Shown piece by piece: positions 44,219-53,980 of a DNA stretch of 64,000 nucleotides. This stretch comes from Clostridium sp. CAG:417 (GTDB lineage Bacteria > Bacillota_I > Bacilli_A > RF39 > UBA660): assembly GCA_000432835.1 (NCBI GenBank), contig FR890375.1, positions 1-64,000 of the forward strand, written 5' to 3'. Position 1 is the first letter of the stretch. The number at the start of each line of letters is the position of its first letter. The notes under the pieces were generated by a model. The model was not told the DNA's origin. It did no database searches and was given only the letters and a program-made list of their open reading frames with translations. The position numbers and the translations under genes were made by a program.

Positions 44219-44257
44219 TAAAAAAAGAAATCGCTAACTAATTGGATTAGCTATTTC
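44219..44257 (-). terminator. Terminator between the 44.2 kb gene and rlmN
   Basis: GAAAT-a-GCTAA, 9-nt loop, TTAGC-g-ATTTC, then TTTTTTT on the minus strand. The stem covers the end of the upstream coding region. Confidence 0.75.
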
Positions 44258-44974
44258 CTCTATTTGACCAAACTTTGAATATGCTAGTAGTAAACTATAA
44301 CTCTTTATTTCTGGGTTTAGCGATTGATAATAGTTTGTTAAATTTAATTCGATTGATTTTATAGCGCCATTTTTTTCTATCTTAACAATTATTTCGTTAT
44401 CCGGAGTGTCTAGTTCTTTTGTTTCACCAGTTAATGTTTCATAGATAAGGGATGAAGATAATTGATATGTAAATGCTTTAGTAGTTGTACCTATATAATC
44501 AATTTTTGAAAAGTAATTTGATCTTGTAATTAGGTGTTTTAAGGTGGTAGGATTTGTTAACTTAGAGAAACTAATAGGGTTTTCTGTTTTTTGCCAAGTT
44601 AGAGTATTTAAATCTTTAACATAAACATCTTCTTTATTTTGATAATATTCTGTACTAATGTTTCCACTTTTTCGGTAAGACATAGTATTATCAATTAAAT
44701 CGCCATCATATATCGTTGTAGTATCATTTATCTTTTCGGTATATGTAAAGTGATAATTTTGATTCATAACTCTATTTAGATTATAGTCATAATTATATCC
44801 TGTGTTCTTCTTAGTTGTATCAGTTTTATTATTTTTATATCCATTTCTAAGTAATAGTATTAAAATTATAAAAAATACTAAATAAAAGCCAAAAAATATT
44901 ACTTGCTTTAAAACGTTGTTGTCATTTAAAATTTCTGGCATTTTTTTATTATTGTTATCATTGTTATTAAACAT
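44234..44974 (-). CDS. Single-pass membrane protein, function unknown
   Basis: The 246-aa protein has an Asn-rich cytoplasmic start (MFNNNDNNNKK), one membrane segment at ~28-46 and an outside region of ~200 residues rich in Tyr, Asn and Thr (YDYNLNRVMNQNYHFTYTEK, ISFSKLTNPTTLKHLI, SYSLLLAYSKFGQIEEI). No Cys pair, so it is not part of the two-Cys group in this window. The outer domain might be a lipoprotein-like beta fold (LolA/VirB-like layout), but I cannot assign it. It lies 8 bp after fmt. Confidence 0.75.
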   Translation of the reverse strand: MFNNNDNNNKKMPEILNDNNVLKQVIFFGFYLVFFIILILLLRNGYKNNKTDTTKKNTGYNYDYNLNRVMNQNYHFTYTEKINDTTTIYDGDLIDNTMSYRKSGNISTEYYQNKEDVYVKDLNTLTWQKTENPISFSKLTNPTTLKHLITRSNYFSKIDYIGTTTKAFTYQLSSSLIYETLTGETKELDTPDNEIIVKIEKNGAIKSIELNLTNYYQSLNPEIKSYSLLLAYSKFGQIEEIANPIS

Positions 44975-44982
44975 AATCTCAC

Positions 44983-45918
44983 CTACTTAAATCTTTTCTG
45001 AAGTAATTCTTCCTTATTTTTACCATTTAAATACATTTTGGCTGGTATTCTTTTCTTGCCTGCTTCTTGTAATTCTGTTATAACGTATTCTCCTGATGAA
45101 GTAAAAACTCCTATACCATCTTTATATAAATTACTTATTTGTCCCGGAGTACCTTTTATATCTTTACCAATATAGCCACTATATATTTTAATTACTTTAT
45201 CATCTAAAATGGCATATGCACCTGGTGTAGAACTTAGGCCTCGTACTTGATTGAACACTTCTCTACTTGTTTTTTCAAAGTCGATATGTTCTTCTTCTTT
45301 TTTTATATTATATCCATACGTTACTTCTTTGGGATTTTGTTTTATTCTCTTTGAGGTTTTATCAATGATGTGAGGTAATGTTTCCATTAAAAGTTCTGTT
45401 CCTAAATTACTTAATTTAATATTAAGACTATCTAGATTATCACTGTCTAAAATATCTAATGATCTTTGAGAAATAATATCTCCAGCATCCATTTCTACAT
45501 CCATATACATGATTGTAACACCTGTTTTTGTAAAACCATTTATTAGAGCTCGATGCACTGGAGCGCCTCCTCTTAATTTAGGTAATAAAGATGGATGAAC
45601 ATTTATGCAACCATACTTGGGATAATCTAGAAGGTCTTTTGGAATAATTTGTCCGTAAGCACAGGTAATTATAATATCAGGATTTAGCTCTTTTATTTTT
45701 GCATATTCTTCTTTTATCTTAACTGGACGTAATAGAAAAATATTATTATCTAGTGCAACCTTAGAGACTGGACTTGGAGTTAGTATTTGTTTTCTACCAA
45801 CTTTTTTATCTGGTTGGCTTACTACACCAACTACAGAATAATCCTTTTTATTTTCTATTAACTTTTCTAGTATGGGAACACTAAATTCTGGAGTTCCGAT
45901 AAAAACAACTTTAATCAT
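44983..45918 (-). CDS. fmt: Methionyl-tRNA formyltransferase
   Basis: The 311-aa enzyme formylates initiator Met-tRNA using 10-formyl-THF. FIGTPEFSVPIL (~6), the catalytic block CAYGQIIPKDLLD (~88) and NVHPSLLPKLRGGAPVHRAL (~107-126), with TIMYMDVEMDAGDI, are diagnostic. A C-terminal OB-like domain binds tRNA. It shares a unit with the 44.2 kb membrane gene, close to rlmN as in many Firmicutes. Confidence 0.97.
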   Translation of the reverse strand: MIKVVFIGTPEFSVPILEKLIENKKDYSVVGVVSQPDKKVGRKQILTPSPVSKVALDNNIFLLRPVKIKEEYAKIKELNPDIIITCAYGQIIPKDLLDYPKYGCINVHPSLLPKLRGGAPVHRALINGFTKTGVTIMYMDVEMDAGDIISQRSLDILDSDNLDSLNIKLSNLGTELLMETLPHIIDKTSKRIKQNPKEVTYGYNIKKEEEHIDFEKTSREVFNQVRGLSSTPGAYAILDDKVIKIYSGYIGKDIKGTPGQISNLYKDGIGVFTSSGEYVITELQEAGKKRIPAKMYLNGKNKEELLQKRFK

Positions 45919-45929
45919 TAAATCACCTT

Positions 45930-47108
45930 CTATGTTAATTTTAATATTACACTAATTATTAAGCCTACTATGATCAATATACTTCCAACTATCGCTACTG
46001 AAACCGCACCATAGGCATTTACTTCTTTATTCTTAATAATATCTTCTTCGGAAATTTTAAAATCATCTTGTACAATATCAATATTTTTGTTTACTATGGC
46101 AAAATTGCTTAGCCCAAGTAAAAACTCACTATATTTAGGAAGTTCTATTATTCTTATTTCTGATGGGGCAATATCATTTTCTAGTTCATAACTATTATAT
46201 CTACTTTCCATTATTAGAGAAAGGGAAGACGCAATTGACTCATCTTTATTATTGATGATTTCTTGAATATCCTTTAACTCATTTTTTAAAATAGTACTTC
46301 TTTTAATAAGGGCAATGCATGGTTTGGTATTATTTACTTTATCACTACTATATGTTTCAACAAAGTTATTAATAACATCACTTGTATCCTTATTGTTTAA
46401 TCTTTTTTCTTTAGATAATGTTAAGAGATTATTTCTTATTTCATCTAGATTTTTAGAAAACAGACAATCTTTATTATACTTTTTGGATTTTAAATAGGAG
46501 CTCGTTGACAGATCAGAAATATAACTAGGTGACAACAATGCAAAGTATATAGCAACAATAACATTATCGGTGATACCGGTGTTTTCCCTTTTAAATAAAT
46601 TTTCTGTCCCAACTTTACTTATTATTTGATTTATTTTTTCAAGTCTTTCATCTAAGATAAAGTTTTCTTTTCTTAGGCCCAGACAAGTTATTTCGTTAGT
46701 ATAATTGGAACAAAAGCCGAAATAGAAATAACCATTTACGATATATTTATCATAAACATAGTAAAGAAGCTGTGCTCTTTTTTCTTCAGGACTTTTACCG
46801 GAGATATCTAGTTTTTCTGATAGGGCCTTTTCAAGGAAGAGATATATTCCTTTCTTTATATCATTATAGTTGGTAAATTTTTTGAATATCCTTTTTAATT
46901 GTTCAATGTATTCATCAATTAAGTTATTATCATTTATTACTTGTTCAAATTTTACTATGGCATCTATCGCTATAAAGAAGGCAAAATTTTTTTCTAAATA
47001 ATAATTATTCTTTAAGCTTTCTGGTGGTTCAATGGATTTGTAGCAATCTTTTGTTAATGTTTGTTGCAAAAAAGTACGAACGTCTTTATTTTTTAAGCTC
47101 TCAAACAA
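45930..47108 (-). CDS. Tail-anchored protein of unknown function
   Basis: About 392 aa, predicted cytosolic and helical (FESLKNKDVRTFLQQTLTKD ... FIAIDAIVKFEQVI), with Ser- and Lys-rich middle parts and a single membrane segment at the very C-terminus (AVSVAIVGSILIIVGLIISV), so it is probably tail-anchored. I do not recognise a domain. I use a TTG start 8 nt after AAGGTGG; the in-frame ATG at 47138 falls right after a promoter -10 and cannot be in the transcript with a ribosome binding site. It lies 11 bp before fmt. Confidence 0.65.
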   Translation of the reverse strand: MFESLKNKDVRTFLQQTLTKDCYKSIEPPESLKNNYYLEKNFAFFIAIDAIVKFEQVINDNNLIDEYIEQLKRIFKKFTNYNDIKKGIYLFLEKALSEKLDISGKSPEEKRAQLLYYVYDKYIVNGYFYFGFCSNYTNEITCLGLRKENFILDERLEKINQIISKVGTENLFKRENTGITDNVIVAIYFALLSPSYISDLSTSSYLKSKKYNKDCLFSKNLDEIRNNLLTLSKEKRLNNKDTSDVINNFVETYSSDKVNNTKPCIALIKRSTILKNELKDIQEIINNKDESIASSLSLIMESRYNSYELENDIAPSEIRIIELPKYSEFLLGLSNFAIVNKNIDIVQDDFKISEEDIIKNKEVNAYGAVSVAIVGSILIIVGLIISVILKLT

Positions 47109-47138
47109 CAGAATCACCACCTTACTATTTACATTCAT

Positions 47139-47167
47139 AGTATATCAAAATTTATGACAAATGCAAA
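47139..47167 (-). promoter_or_regulatory. Promoter of the 45.9 kb gene and fmt
   Basis: TTTGCA (47162-47167), a 17-bp spacer and TATACT (47139-47144) on the minus strand. It decides the start of the downstream gene. Confidence 0.65.
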
Positions 47168-47189
47168 GTGTTTTAGTGTCTTACTATCA

Positions 47190-47897
47190 TTATTCCGTAA
47201 CTATTGTACCAACATTTTCTTGGTTAATTACTTTTAGGAGATTACCTTTAACATTCATGTTATAAACAACTATTGGAATTTTATTATCCATGCATAGAGT
47301 TGTTGCGGTAGAATCCATGACATTTAACTTTTGGTTTAACACATCCATATAAGTAAGGTGCTCGATTTTCTTGGCATTTTTATCTTTTTTAGGATCAGCA
47401 GTATATATTCCATCTACATTAGTTGCTTTTATGACTACATCTGCATTTATTTCAGCAGCACGTAAAGCAGCAGCTGTATCTGTTGAAAAGAACGGATTAC
47501 CGGTTCCACAGCCAAAGATTACTATTCTATCTTTATCTAAATGACGATCAGCTCTTTTTCTGATGTAGAATTCTGATATTTGTCTCATTTCAATACCAGT
47601 TTGAACTCGCGATGGACAGCCTAATTGTCTAAAAGCATCATCTAGTGCTAAGGCATTCATCGTGGTAGCAAGCATTCCTATATGGTCTGCTGTACAACGA
47701 TCCATTTGTAAATTGCAGCGACCTCTCCAGAAATTTCCACCACCAACTACTATGGCAATTTCTACTTCTGTTTTTTCTTTTGCTTCTTTGATTTCTTGGC
47801 ATATTTCTAATACTCTCTCAAAGTTAATACCTGTTTTGTTGTCACCTGCTAGACTTTCACCACTAACCTTTAATAATATTCTCTTATACTTTTCCAT
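47190..47897 (-). CDS. pyrH: UMP kinase
   Basis: The 235-aa amino-acid-kinase-fold enzyme phosphorylates UMP. Motifs are [14 protein letters not shown] (~5-18), [12 protein letters not shown] (~49), the [12 protein letters not shown] helix (~73) and [19 protein letters not shown] (~129-147), then [13 protein letters not shown]. It follows priA by 15 bp, whereas in Bacillus it neighbours tsf and frr; those are not here. Confidence 0.97.
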   Translation of the reverse strand: MEKYKRILLKVSGESLAGDNKTGINFERVLEICQEIKEAKEKTEVEIAIVVGGGNFWRGRCNLQMDRCTADHIGMLATTMNALALDDAFRQLGCPSRVQTGIEMRQISEFYIRKRADRHLDKDRIVIFGCGTGNPFFSTDTAAALRAAEINADVVIKATNVDGIYTADPKKDKNAKKIEHLTYMDVLNQKLNVMDSTATTLCMDNKIPIVVYNMNVKGNLLKVINQENVGTIVTE

Positions 47898-47912
47898 AAA
47901 AACTTCTCCTCC

Positions 47913-50075
47913 TTATCCAAATACTATTGGATTAAAATTTAAATCTATTACAATAAGCCTATTGCTTTTGTAAACATCAATAATGCGGTTTAGTATCTCT
48001 TTTAGATTATCTTGTTTTTTATACTTTAGAGTAATTCCATATCTAAAAGTATTATTTATTTTAAAAACATTACATGGACTAGGTCCTAAAATAATTGTTT
48101 TATCTAGGTATTTTTGTAGTATTCGAGCAATTTTTAAGGATTCTTTGTAGCAAATTTTGTCATCTTTTCCACTCACTCTTATATATGTTACATAGTAATA
48201 TGGGGGGTAATTTAGGCGCCTTCTAATATTCATTTCTTTATTAAAAAAATCTAAATAATCATGATTTTTTACACATTCTATAGCGTAATGTGTTGGATTG
48301 TAGGTTTGAATTATTACTTCTCCTGTTTTAGAACTTCTACCACTTCTGCCAGCTACTTGACTTAATAGCGAAAATGTTTGTTCGCTACTTCTAAAGTTTG
48401 GTATGTTAAGAGAGGTATCTGCATTTACTACGCCAACTAGAGTAACATTTTCAAAATCAAGTCCTTTGGCAACTATTTGAGTACCTAATAAAATATCATA
48501 TTTATGTTCCTTAAATTCTTCTATCATTTTAGCATGTGAACCTTTTTTACTGGTGGTATCAAAATCCATGCGAAGTATTTTTGCAGCAGGAATTAATGTA
48601 TGTAGTTCTTCTTCAATTTTTTCGGTACCTACGCCTAATGTTGTTAATGATTTTTCATGACATTCTGGACAAATATTTGTTATGTTAGTTGCATAACCAC
48701 AGTAGTGGCATCTTAAATTGTTACTTGATTTATGATAAGTCAAGGTAATGTCACAGTGCGGACATTTGACAGTATAGCCACAGTTCTTACATGTGACAAA
48801 ACTTGAATATCCTCTTCTATTTAAAAGAAGTATTACTTGTTCTTCTTTAGATAATTTTTCTTTAATCTTATTTAGAAGGAGAAGGGAAAAATGGCCTTCA
48901 CTTCTTTTAAACTCTTGATTCATATCTACTAATGTAACTTCAGGTAAAGGTTTCTTATTAACTCTTTTTGGTAAGTTTAGAAGATGATATATATTTTTTA
49001 AGGCTCTAGCGTAGGCATCTAAAGTTGGAGTGGCACTACCAAGAATTACTTTCGCACCTTTATTTAATTCTACTCTTTTAATTGCCATATTAATGGCATC
49101 ATATCTAGGATTAGAATCATCTTGCTTGTAAGATTCACTGTGTTGTTCATCTATTACTATTAAACCCAAATTTTTGAGAGGAGCAAACAAAGCACTTCTA
49201 GCGCCTATTACTATATCAACTTCACCACGGTTAATTCGGCGCCATTCATCGTATCTTTCACCGTCAGACAAGGCACTATGTAAAAGAGCAATGCGGGAAC
49301 CAAATCTTTTGCTAAATCTACTTATAGTTTGAGGTGTTAAACTAATTTCAGGTACTAAAACTATGCATGTTTTATTTTCTTTTATGCAATCTTCTATTAG
49401 TTCCATATAAACTTCTGTTTTTCCACTACCAGTAACTCCATGAAGTAAGTATACTTTATCGCTACTATTTCTAAATTCATTTACTACTTTTTCTTGGTCC
49501 ACAGTAAGAGGTTTTTTTTCTTCTCTTTCTTCTAATAAAGCTACTCTATAATGTTCTTTTTTTATTTCACGAAGGGTGTTATTTGCTTCTAAGGTTTTTA
49601 AGCTACTAGCAGATATCTTTTGTAGTTCTTTTTTAGGAATAATTTTTCGCATCTTAAATAATTCTATTATCTCATCCTGTTTTTTTGTTGTCTTCTCAGG
49701 TATTTTAACAAGTTCATAGAATATATCATATTTTTTGGAAACTGATGATTTTCTGCTTGCTTTAAGAGCCTTTGGTAACATCACTTGGTAGCAACTGATA
49801 AGTGTTGAAAGAGTTTCTTCTTGCATTATTTTTCCGAGTTTCAAAAGTTCTTTATTTAAAATGATATCTTCATCAATGATACTAATAATACTCTTTGTTT
49901 CCATTTCTGGTTCTTCTTCAAAAGAAATAACAAATCCTTCTAGGCGTTGATAACCAAATGGTACTTCTACTCTAATACCTAGTTTAATATTTTTTTCTAA
50001 ATCATTAGGAACTGAATATATGAATTTTTTATCGATGTTTTTATTTGATAATTCAACTAATACTCCTATATACAT
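47913..50075 (-). CDS. priA: Primosomal replication protein N' (helicase)
   Basis: The 720-aa protein restarts stalled replication forks. The N-terminal DNA-binding domain (~1-100) precedes a DEAD-type helicase: LLHGVTGSGKTEVYME (~214), VPEISLTPQ, VIDEQHSESYKQDD (DEQH box), ILGSATPTLDAY. A zinc-binding insert with four Cys pairs follows (CKNCGYTVKCPHCD, CHYCG, CPECH), then QVAGRSGR (motif VI). The ATG after AAGGAGGAACTGTTT is the start. A terminator separates it from rseP upstream. Confidence 0.96.
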   Translation of the reverse strand: MYIGVLVELSNKNIDKKFIYSVPNDLEKNIKLGIRVEVPFGYQRLEGFVISFEEEPEMETKSIISIIDEDIILNKELLKLGKIMQEETLSTLISCYQVMLPKALKASRKSSVSKKYDIFYELVKIPEKTTKKQDEIIELFKMRKIIPKKELQKISASSLKTLEANNTLREIKKEHYRVALLEEREEKKPLTVDQEKVVNEFRNSSDKVYLLHGVTGSGKTEVYMELIEDCIKENKTCIVLVPEISLTPQTISRFSKRFGSRIALLHSALSDGERYDEWRRINRGEVDIVIGARSALFAPLKNLGLIVIDEQHSESYKQDDSNPRYDAINMAIKRVELNKGAKVILGSATPTLDAYARALKNIYHLLNLPKRVNKKPLPEVTLVDMNQEFKRSEGHFSLLLLNKIKEKLSKEEQVILLLNRRGYSSFVTCKNCGYTVKCPHCDITLTYHKSSNNLRCHYCGYATNITNICPECHEKSLTTLGVGTEKIEEELHTLIPAAKILRMDFDTTSKKGSHAKMIEEFKEHKYDILLGTQIVAKGLDFENVTLVGVVNADTSLNIPNFRSSEQTFSLLSQVAGRSGRSSKTGEVIIQTYNPTHYAIECVKNHDYLDFFNKEMNIRRRLNYPPYYYVTYIRVSGKDDKICYKESLKIARILQKYLDKTIILGPSPCNVFKINNTFRYGITLKYKKQDNLKEILNRIIDVYKSNRLIVIDLNFNPIVFG

Positions 50076-50127
50076 AAACAGTTCCTCCTTTTCTATATAT
50101 ATTATAATGCAGATTAATAGTTTTTCC

Positions 50128-50158
50128 AAAAAAAATCTAATTCTTTTGGAATTAGATT
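50128..50158 (-). terminator. Terminator after rseP
   Basis: A perfect 10-bp stem AATCTAATTC/GAATTAGATT, then eight T on the minus strand, at the rseP stop codon. Confidence 0.85.
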
Positions 50159-51218
50159 AAACAATTCGAAAAATATCATTAATAGTAACATAAATCATAA
50201 GTAGCATTAATAAGCATAATCCAACTGTATGAATAGTGTTTTCCACTTCTGGTTTTACAGGTTTTCTTCTAATTAATTCTATTAAGATAAATAGGATATG
50301 TCCACCATCAAAGGCTGGAATTGGTAATAGGTTTAAGAAACCTACATTGATACTCAAGTAAGCCATTAAATACATCAAATTAGCAAAACCACTTTTTGCT
50401 TGTTCACTAACAATAGAATAAATACCTACTGGTCCACTTAGTTGATTTACTGAAACTTTTCCCGTAAATAATGACTCAATAGTAACAAACATCTGTCTAA
50501 ATAAGGAATTTGTTTTAACGAATGTGTATTTGCAAGCATTAACAAATCCTTTTGTCTTTTCTGATTTTAAACTTAATCCATAAACATAGCCTGTTTTTTT
50601 ATCTTTAACTATTTTTTTAGGTTTAATTTTATATTCTTCTACTTTACCAGTTCCTGCTTTTTCTACTTTGATAGTAGTACCTTTTGTTTTATCAGCTACA
50701 GTTAAATAAAGGCTAACATCATCAATAGTTTTGATTTTATGGTTATCAATTTTTACTATTCTATCGCCCTTTTCAAGGCCAACCTCATGTGCAGGTGTAT
50801 TTTTTGTCACACCATTAATGATTGGATCGTAAGTTGTACCACCACAAAATAGCGCAATGGAAAATAAAATTATGATAGCTAAAAGAAAATTAAATCCAGG
50901 TCCAAAAAACATAATTAAAAATCTTTGCCATGGTTTTTTTGATTGTAAACGCATGTTCTTTGGAACTTCTTCTTCATCATCATTTTCAGTATCTTCTCCG
51001 GCTAAAGAACAAAAACCGCCTAGAGGTATTGCTCTAAGGGAATATACTGTCTCACTTTTTTTAGGTTTGAAACTAAAAATTCTAGGTCCCATACCAATAG
51101 CGTATTCATAAACATATACACCCATTAATTTAGCAAAGATAAAGTGTCCAAACTCATGAATAGCTACTATAACACTAAGTATTAAAATAAAGATAATAAT
51201 ATTGATTAAAATTGTCAT
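50157..51218 (-). CDS. rseP: Site-2 intramembrane metalloprotease (RseP/RasP type)
   Basis: The 353-aa protein has zinc motif HEFGHFIFAKLMGV (~21-34) in the first membrane segment, a PDZ domain (~125-210, GLEKGDRIVKIDN), and the second zinc/Asp motif NLLPIPAFDGGHI (~297) in a later segment; about four membrane segments in total. It cleaves anti-sigma factors and signal-peptide remnants in the membrane. It follows cdsA by 9 bp, a conserved pair; dxr, often between them, is absent. Confidence 0.95.
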   Translation of the reverse strand: MTILINIIIFILILSVIVAIHEFGHFIFAKLMGVYVYEYAIGMGPRIFSFKPKKSETVYSLRAIPLGGFCSLAGEDTENDDEEEVPKNMRLQSKKPWQRFLIMFFGPGFNFLLAIIILFSIALFCGGTTYDPIINGVTKNTPAHEVGLEKGDRIVKIDNHKIKTIDDVSLYLTVADKTKGTTIKVEKAGTGKVEEYKIKPKKIVKDKKTGYVYGLSLKSEKTKGFVNACKYTFVKTNSLFRQMFVTIESLFTGKVSVNQLSGPVGIYSIVSEQAKSGFANLMYLMAYLSINVGFLNLLPIPAFDGGHILFILIELIRRKPVKPEVENTIHTVGLCLLMLLMIYVTINDIFRIV

Positions 51219-51227
51219 TTCGTCCTC

Positions 51228-52028
51228 CTATAAAATATCCGCTACTAATATAAATGCTAGGGCTATAAATATTATACTATCAAATCTATCAAGTATACCT
51301 CCATGACCTGGAATTAAGTTTGAAAAGTCTTTTTTATTATAATATCTTTTTATCATTGAAAATACTAAGTCTCCTATTTGACCAACAATACTTAGAGCTG
51401 TAGTAATAAGAATTACCATTACTAAGGATATAGTAGGATTTATAAATACGTGATAAAAAGATGAGGCAATAAATGTTCCCATGATTACACCACCTAGTAA
51501 TCCTTCAATTGTTTTATTTGGTGATATTTTAGGTACTAGTTTATGTTTTCCTACTAACTTACCAGTAATAAGTGCAAAAGTATCTGTCATGGTAGAAAGT
51601 AGAAGTAAATATATAATACGATATAAATCATAATTTCTTGCTATAATTAATAGATTAAAGCTAAAGCCTAAGAATAAAACACTTCCTATTAAAAATAAGG
51701 CATCTGTAATATTATATTTCTTGTTATCATTATAAAATACAAGTGGAAATAGGAATAAAAAGATAATTAATGATATCATTTTATAGTCTAGAGTATAATT
51801 AAAATCTAGGGAACTAATATTTCTGGTACAAATAATTATAAGTATTAAGTAAGAACATAGTCTCATAAATAATGGTACTTTATTTTCATTTGATCTAAGT
51901 TTTAATAATTCATATAATCCCATCGCAGCAAGTAAGCTTGTTAGTACTACGAAAGCTTTGCCACCAATCAATAAAATTGGAATAAATATAATTATCATAA
52001 CAATGGCACTTAAAATTCTTTTTTTCAT
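51228..52028 (-). CDS. cdsA: Phosphatidate cytidylyltransferase
   Basis: The 266-aa protein has about eight membrane segments and makes CDP-diacylglycerol for phospholipid synthesis. The C-terminal signature KISPNKTIEGLLGG with FSNLIPGHGGILDRFDSIIF (~235-254) is diagnostic. The ATG after GGAGGACCAT is used. It is first in the cdsA-rseP operon and divergent from the radical SAM gene. Confidence 0.96.
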   Translation of the reverse strand: MKKRILSAIVMIIIFIPILLIGGKAFVVLTSLLAAMGLYELLKLRSNENKVPLFMRLCSYLILIIICTRNISSLDFNYTLDYKMISLIIFLFLFPLVFYNDNKKYNITDALFLIGSVLFLGFSFNLLIIARNYDLYRIIYLLLLSTMTDTFALITGKLVGKHKLVPKISPNKTIEGLLGGVIMGTFIASSFYHVFINPTISLVMVILITTALSIVGQIGDLVFSMIKRYYNKKDFSNLIPGHGGILDRFDSIIFIALAFILVADIL

Positions 52029-52053
52029 ATGGTCCTCCATTTTCTCTATTAAT

Positions 52054-52097
52054 AGTATAATACACTCCTTTGTTTTCTACAAGAAAAATGTTATAAT
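52054..52097. promoter_or_regulatory. Divergent promoters of cdsA and the radical SAM gene
   Basis: Minus strand: TTGTAG (52077-52082), a 17-bp spacer, TATACT (52054-52059). Plus strand: extended -10 TGT-TATAAT (52092-52097) with TTGTTT 16 bp upstream. The two overlap in 45 bp. Confidence 0.65.
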
Positions 52098-52112
52098 CTT
52101 CATGGTGATGTT

Positions 52113-53015
52113 ATGAAAAACTTAATGGAATCCTGCACAATATGTCCTAGAGAATGCAAAGTAAATCGTAGTTTAGCACAAGTTGGTCTTTGTGGAATGA
52201 GTGATAAAATTGTAGTGGCAAGAATTGCGCCACATTACTTTGAAGAACCGCCTATTTCTGGAGTTAATGGTTCTGGTGCAATCTTTTTTTCTGGTTGTAA
52301 TTTAAAGTGTATATTTTGTCAAAATTATAATATTTCAACTAAAAATTTCGGAAAGGAAATTACTGTTCTTGAACTAGCAAATAAAATGATAGAATTACAG
52401 AATTTAGGTGTACACAATATTAATTTGGTAACCCCTACTCATTTTATACCCCAAATTGCTCAAGCTATTAAGATAGCAAAAGAAAATGGTTTAGTAATTC
52501 CAATTGTCTATAATACTAGTTCTTATGAAAAAGTAAGTTCCTTAAAGCTTTTAGATGGATTAATCGATATTTATTTACCTGATTTAAAATATTATGATGA
52601 TTGGTATTCAATAAAGTATTCCAAAGCTCCTAATTATTTCAATATCGCAATTGATGCGATTGAAGAGATGTATAGGCAAGTTGGAAATGTTGTATATGAT
52701 AAAAATGGAATAATGAAAAAAGGTATTATAGTGAGACATCTAATGTTACCTGGTAGAGGAGATGATTCTAAAAAAATTATTGAGTATCTACACCTGACAT
52801 ATGGAAATAATATTTTTATTAGTATTATGAATCAGTACACTCCACTTAAACAGGTAAAAGAAATCGATGAGTTAAATAAAAAAGTTAGTGATGAAGAATA
52901 TTCCAAGTTAATTAATTATGCCTGTGATATTGGGGTAGAAAATGCCTTTATTCAGGAAGGCGATACTTGTAGTGAAAGTTTTATCCCTGAGTTTGATTTA
53001 ACAGGCGTAAAATAA
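52113..53015 (+). CDS. Radical SAM protein related to pyruvate formate-lyase activases (COG1313-like)
   Basis: The 300-aa protein has an N-terminal Cys group (CTICPRECKVNR, then GLCGM), then the radical SAM cluster FFSGCNLKCIFCQNYNIS (~66-83) and the barrel core (VTPTHFIPQI, YLPDLKYYDDW, IIVRHLMLPG). This matches the PflA-like branch of unknown substrate found widely in anaerobes. Its role is glycyl-radical-type activation or another SAM reaction, not determined here. It is a single gene. The enzyme class suggests an anaerobic host. Confidence 0.85.
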   Translation: MKNLMESCTICPRECKVNRSLAQVGLCGMSDKIVVARIAPHYFEEPPISGVNGSGAIFFSGCNLKCIFCQNYNISTKNFGKEITVLELANKMIELQNLGVHNINLVTPTHFIPQIAQAIKIAKENGLVIPIVYNTSSYEKVSSLKLLDGLIDIYLPDLKYYDDWYSIKYSKAPNYFNIAIDAIEEMYRQVGNVVYDKNGIMKKGIIVRHLMLPGRGDDSKKIIEYLHLTYGNNIFISIMNQYTPLKQVKEIDELNKKVSDEEYSKLINYACDIGVENAFIQEGDTCSESFIPEFDLTGVK

Positions 53016-53049
53016 AAGTAGGAAAGATTATTTCTTTTTTCCTACTTTT
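53014..53049. terminator. Bidirectional terminator
   Basis: A 12-bp stem AAAAGTAGGAAA (53014-53025)/TTTCCTACTTTT (53038-53049) lies between the convergent radical SAM gene and the 53.0 kb gene, overlapping the latter's end. Confidence 0.85.
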
Positions 53050-53684
53050 ATTTTGACTTTATTTAATGGATTTTCTATTATTTTCTGATTAATATATTCG
53101 TCCTCTATTGCTCTAAGAGTGTTTTCTAAGATGACAGGAGGCGCAATAATATAGCCATTTTCTAATAAATTCATTTGTCCATTTAACACTTGATCACCAT
53201 AGTATTTTTTAATTACTGTAGTGTTTAACTTCAAAGTATTATAAAGTTCCATATTATTATAAATTTCTTCATCTTTTGAATTAATAATTTTATAATACTC
53301 CAAAAACATATCATTGATAGTTGTTCTTTGTAATAATTTTAATTCATCATCACTTGGTACAGCTAATTCACCTTTTATACATTTTCTATATAATAAATTA
53401 AACATTTTGTTTACACTTTTATTTGACTCAAGTAATTCAAGAAGATCATTACTAGATTTTATTAATTCATCTATCTCTTCTTTCATACGATAATATATTG
53501 TTCCGTACTGAGGGCCATTTTCATATTTTAAGCCAATTCTTTCTCTTTGAAATATTTCTCCCATTTCTTGCATTAGATCTATTATTTCCCAAATATTTGG
53601 TAAAGTTTCTCCATTACTTTTATCTTTGATATCATTTATTTCAATTAACCTTGTTAAATAGGCTTTATCTTTTGGTTCTGACAT
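53028..53684 (-). CDS. Conserved-looking cytoplasmic protein, function unknown
   Basis: The 218-aa protein is charged and helical (SNGETLPNIWEIIDLMQEMG, YRMKEEIDELIKSSNDLLEL), with a motif NGYIIAPPVILENTLRAIED near residue 180 and a basic end (NKVKIKVGKKK). No membrane segment, signal or known motif. It lies 45 bp upstream of the khpA end and is transcribed with or after rpsP-khpA. The ribosome binding site is AAAGGAG. Confidence 0.75.
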   Translation of the reverse strand: MSEPKDKAYLTRLIEINDIKDKSNGETLPNIWEIIDLMQEMGEIFQRERIGLKYENGPQYGTIYYRMKEEIDELIKSSNDLLELLESNKSVNKMFNLLYRKCIKGELAVPSDDELKLLQRTTINDMFLEYYKIINSKDEEIYNNMELYNTLKLNTTVIKKYYGDQVLNGQMNLLENGYIIAPPVILENTLRAIEDEYINQKIIENPLNKVKIKVGKKK

Positions 53685-53728
53685 ATAATCTCCTTTCTAA
53701 ATAGGAAAAGAAAAAGCTTTAGATTAAT

Positions 53729-53977
53729 CTAAAACTTATCAATATTAATTTTAACATATTTGTTATCTTTTAGACTACTGCTTGCTTGAACCAGCATTCT
53801 AATAGCATTCGCAATCTTACCATTTTTGCCAATTACTCTTCCAAGATCATCTTCTGATACAAGGACTTCTATATCTATTGTATTTTCATCTTCGCTTGGA
53901 AATTCTTTAACTGCGACGCTTTCTTCATCTTTAACAATTGATTTAATTATTGATTCTGTTAATTCTATTAGATTCAT
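53729..53977 (-). CDS. khpA: KH-domain RNA-binding protein KhpA
   Basis: The 82-aa single KH domain with the GxxG loop as GKNGK (IGKNGKIANAIRMLV, ~48-62). KhpA pairs with KhpB/Jag and binds RNA, and affects cell elongation in cocci. It starts 3 bp after rpsP, the conserved rpsP-khpA order. Confidence 0.94.
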   Translation of the reverse strand: MNLIELTESIIKSIVKDEESVAVKEFPSEDENTIDIEVLVSEDDLGRVIGKNGKIANAIRMLVQASSSLKDNKYVKINIDKF

Positions 53978-53980
53978 TAA

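Noticed and set aside
47109..47138. ATG start at 47138 for the 45.9 kb gene
   Set aside because: It lies immediately after a TTTGCA-17-TATACT promoter, at or before the expected transcript start; a TTG with AAGGTGG 8 nt upstream fits better.
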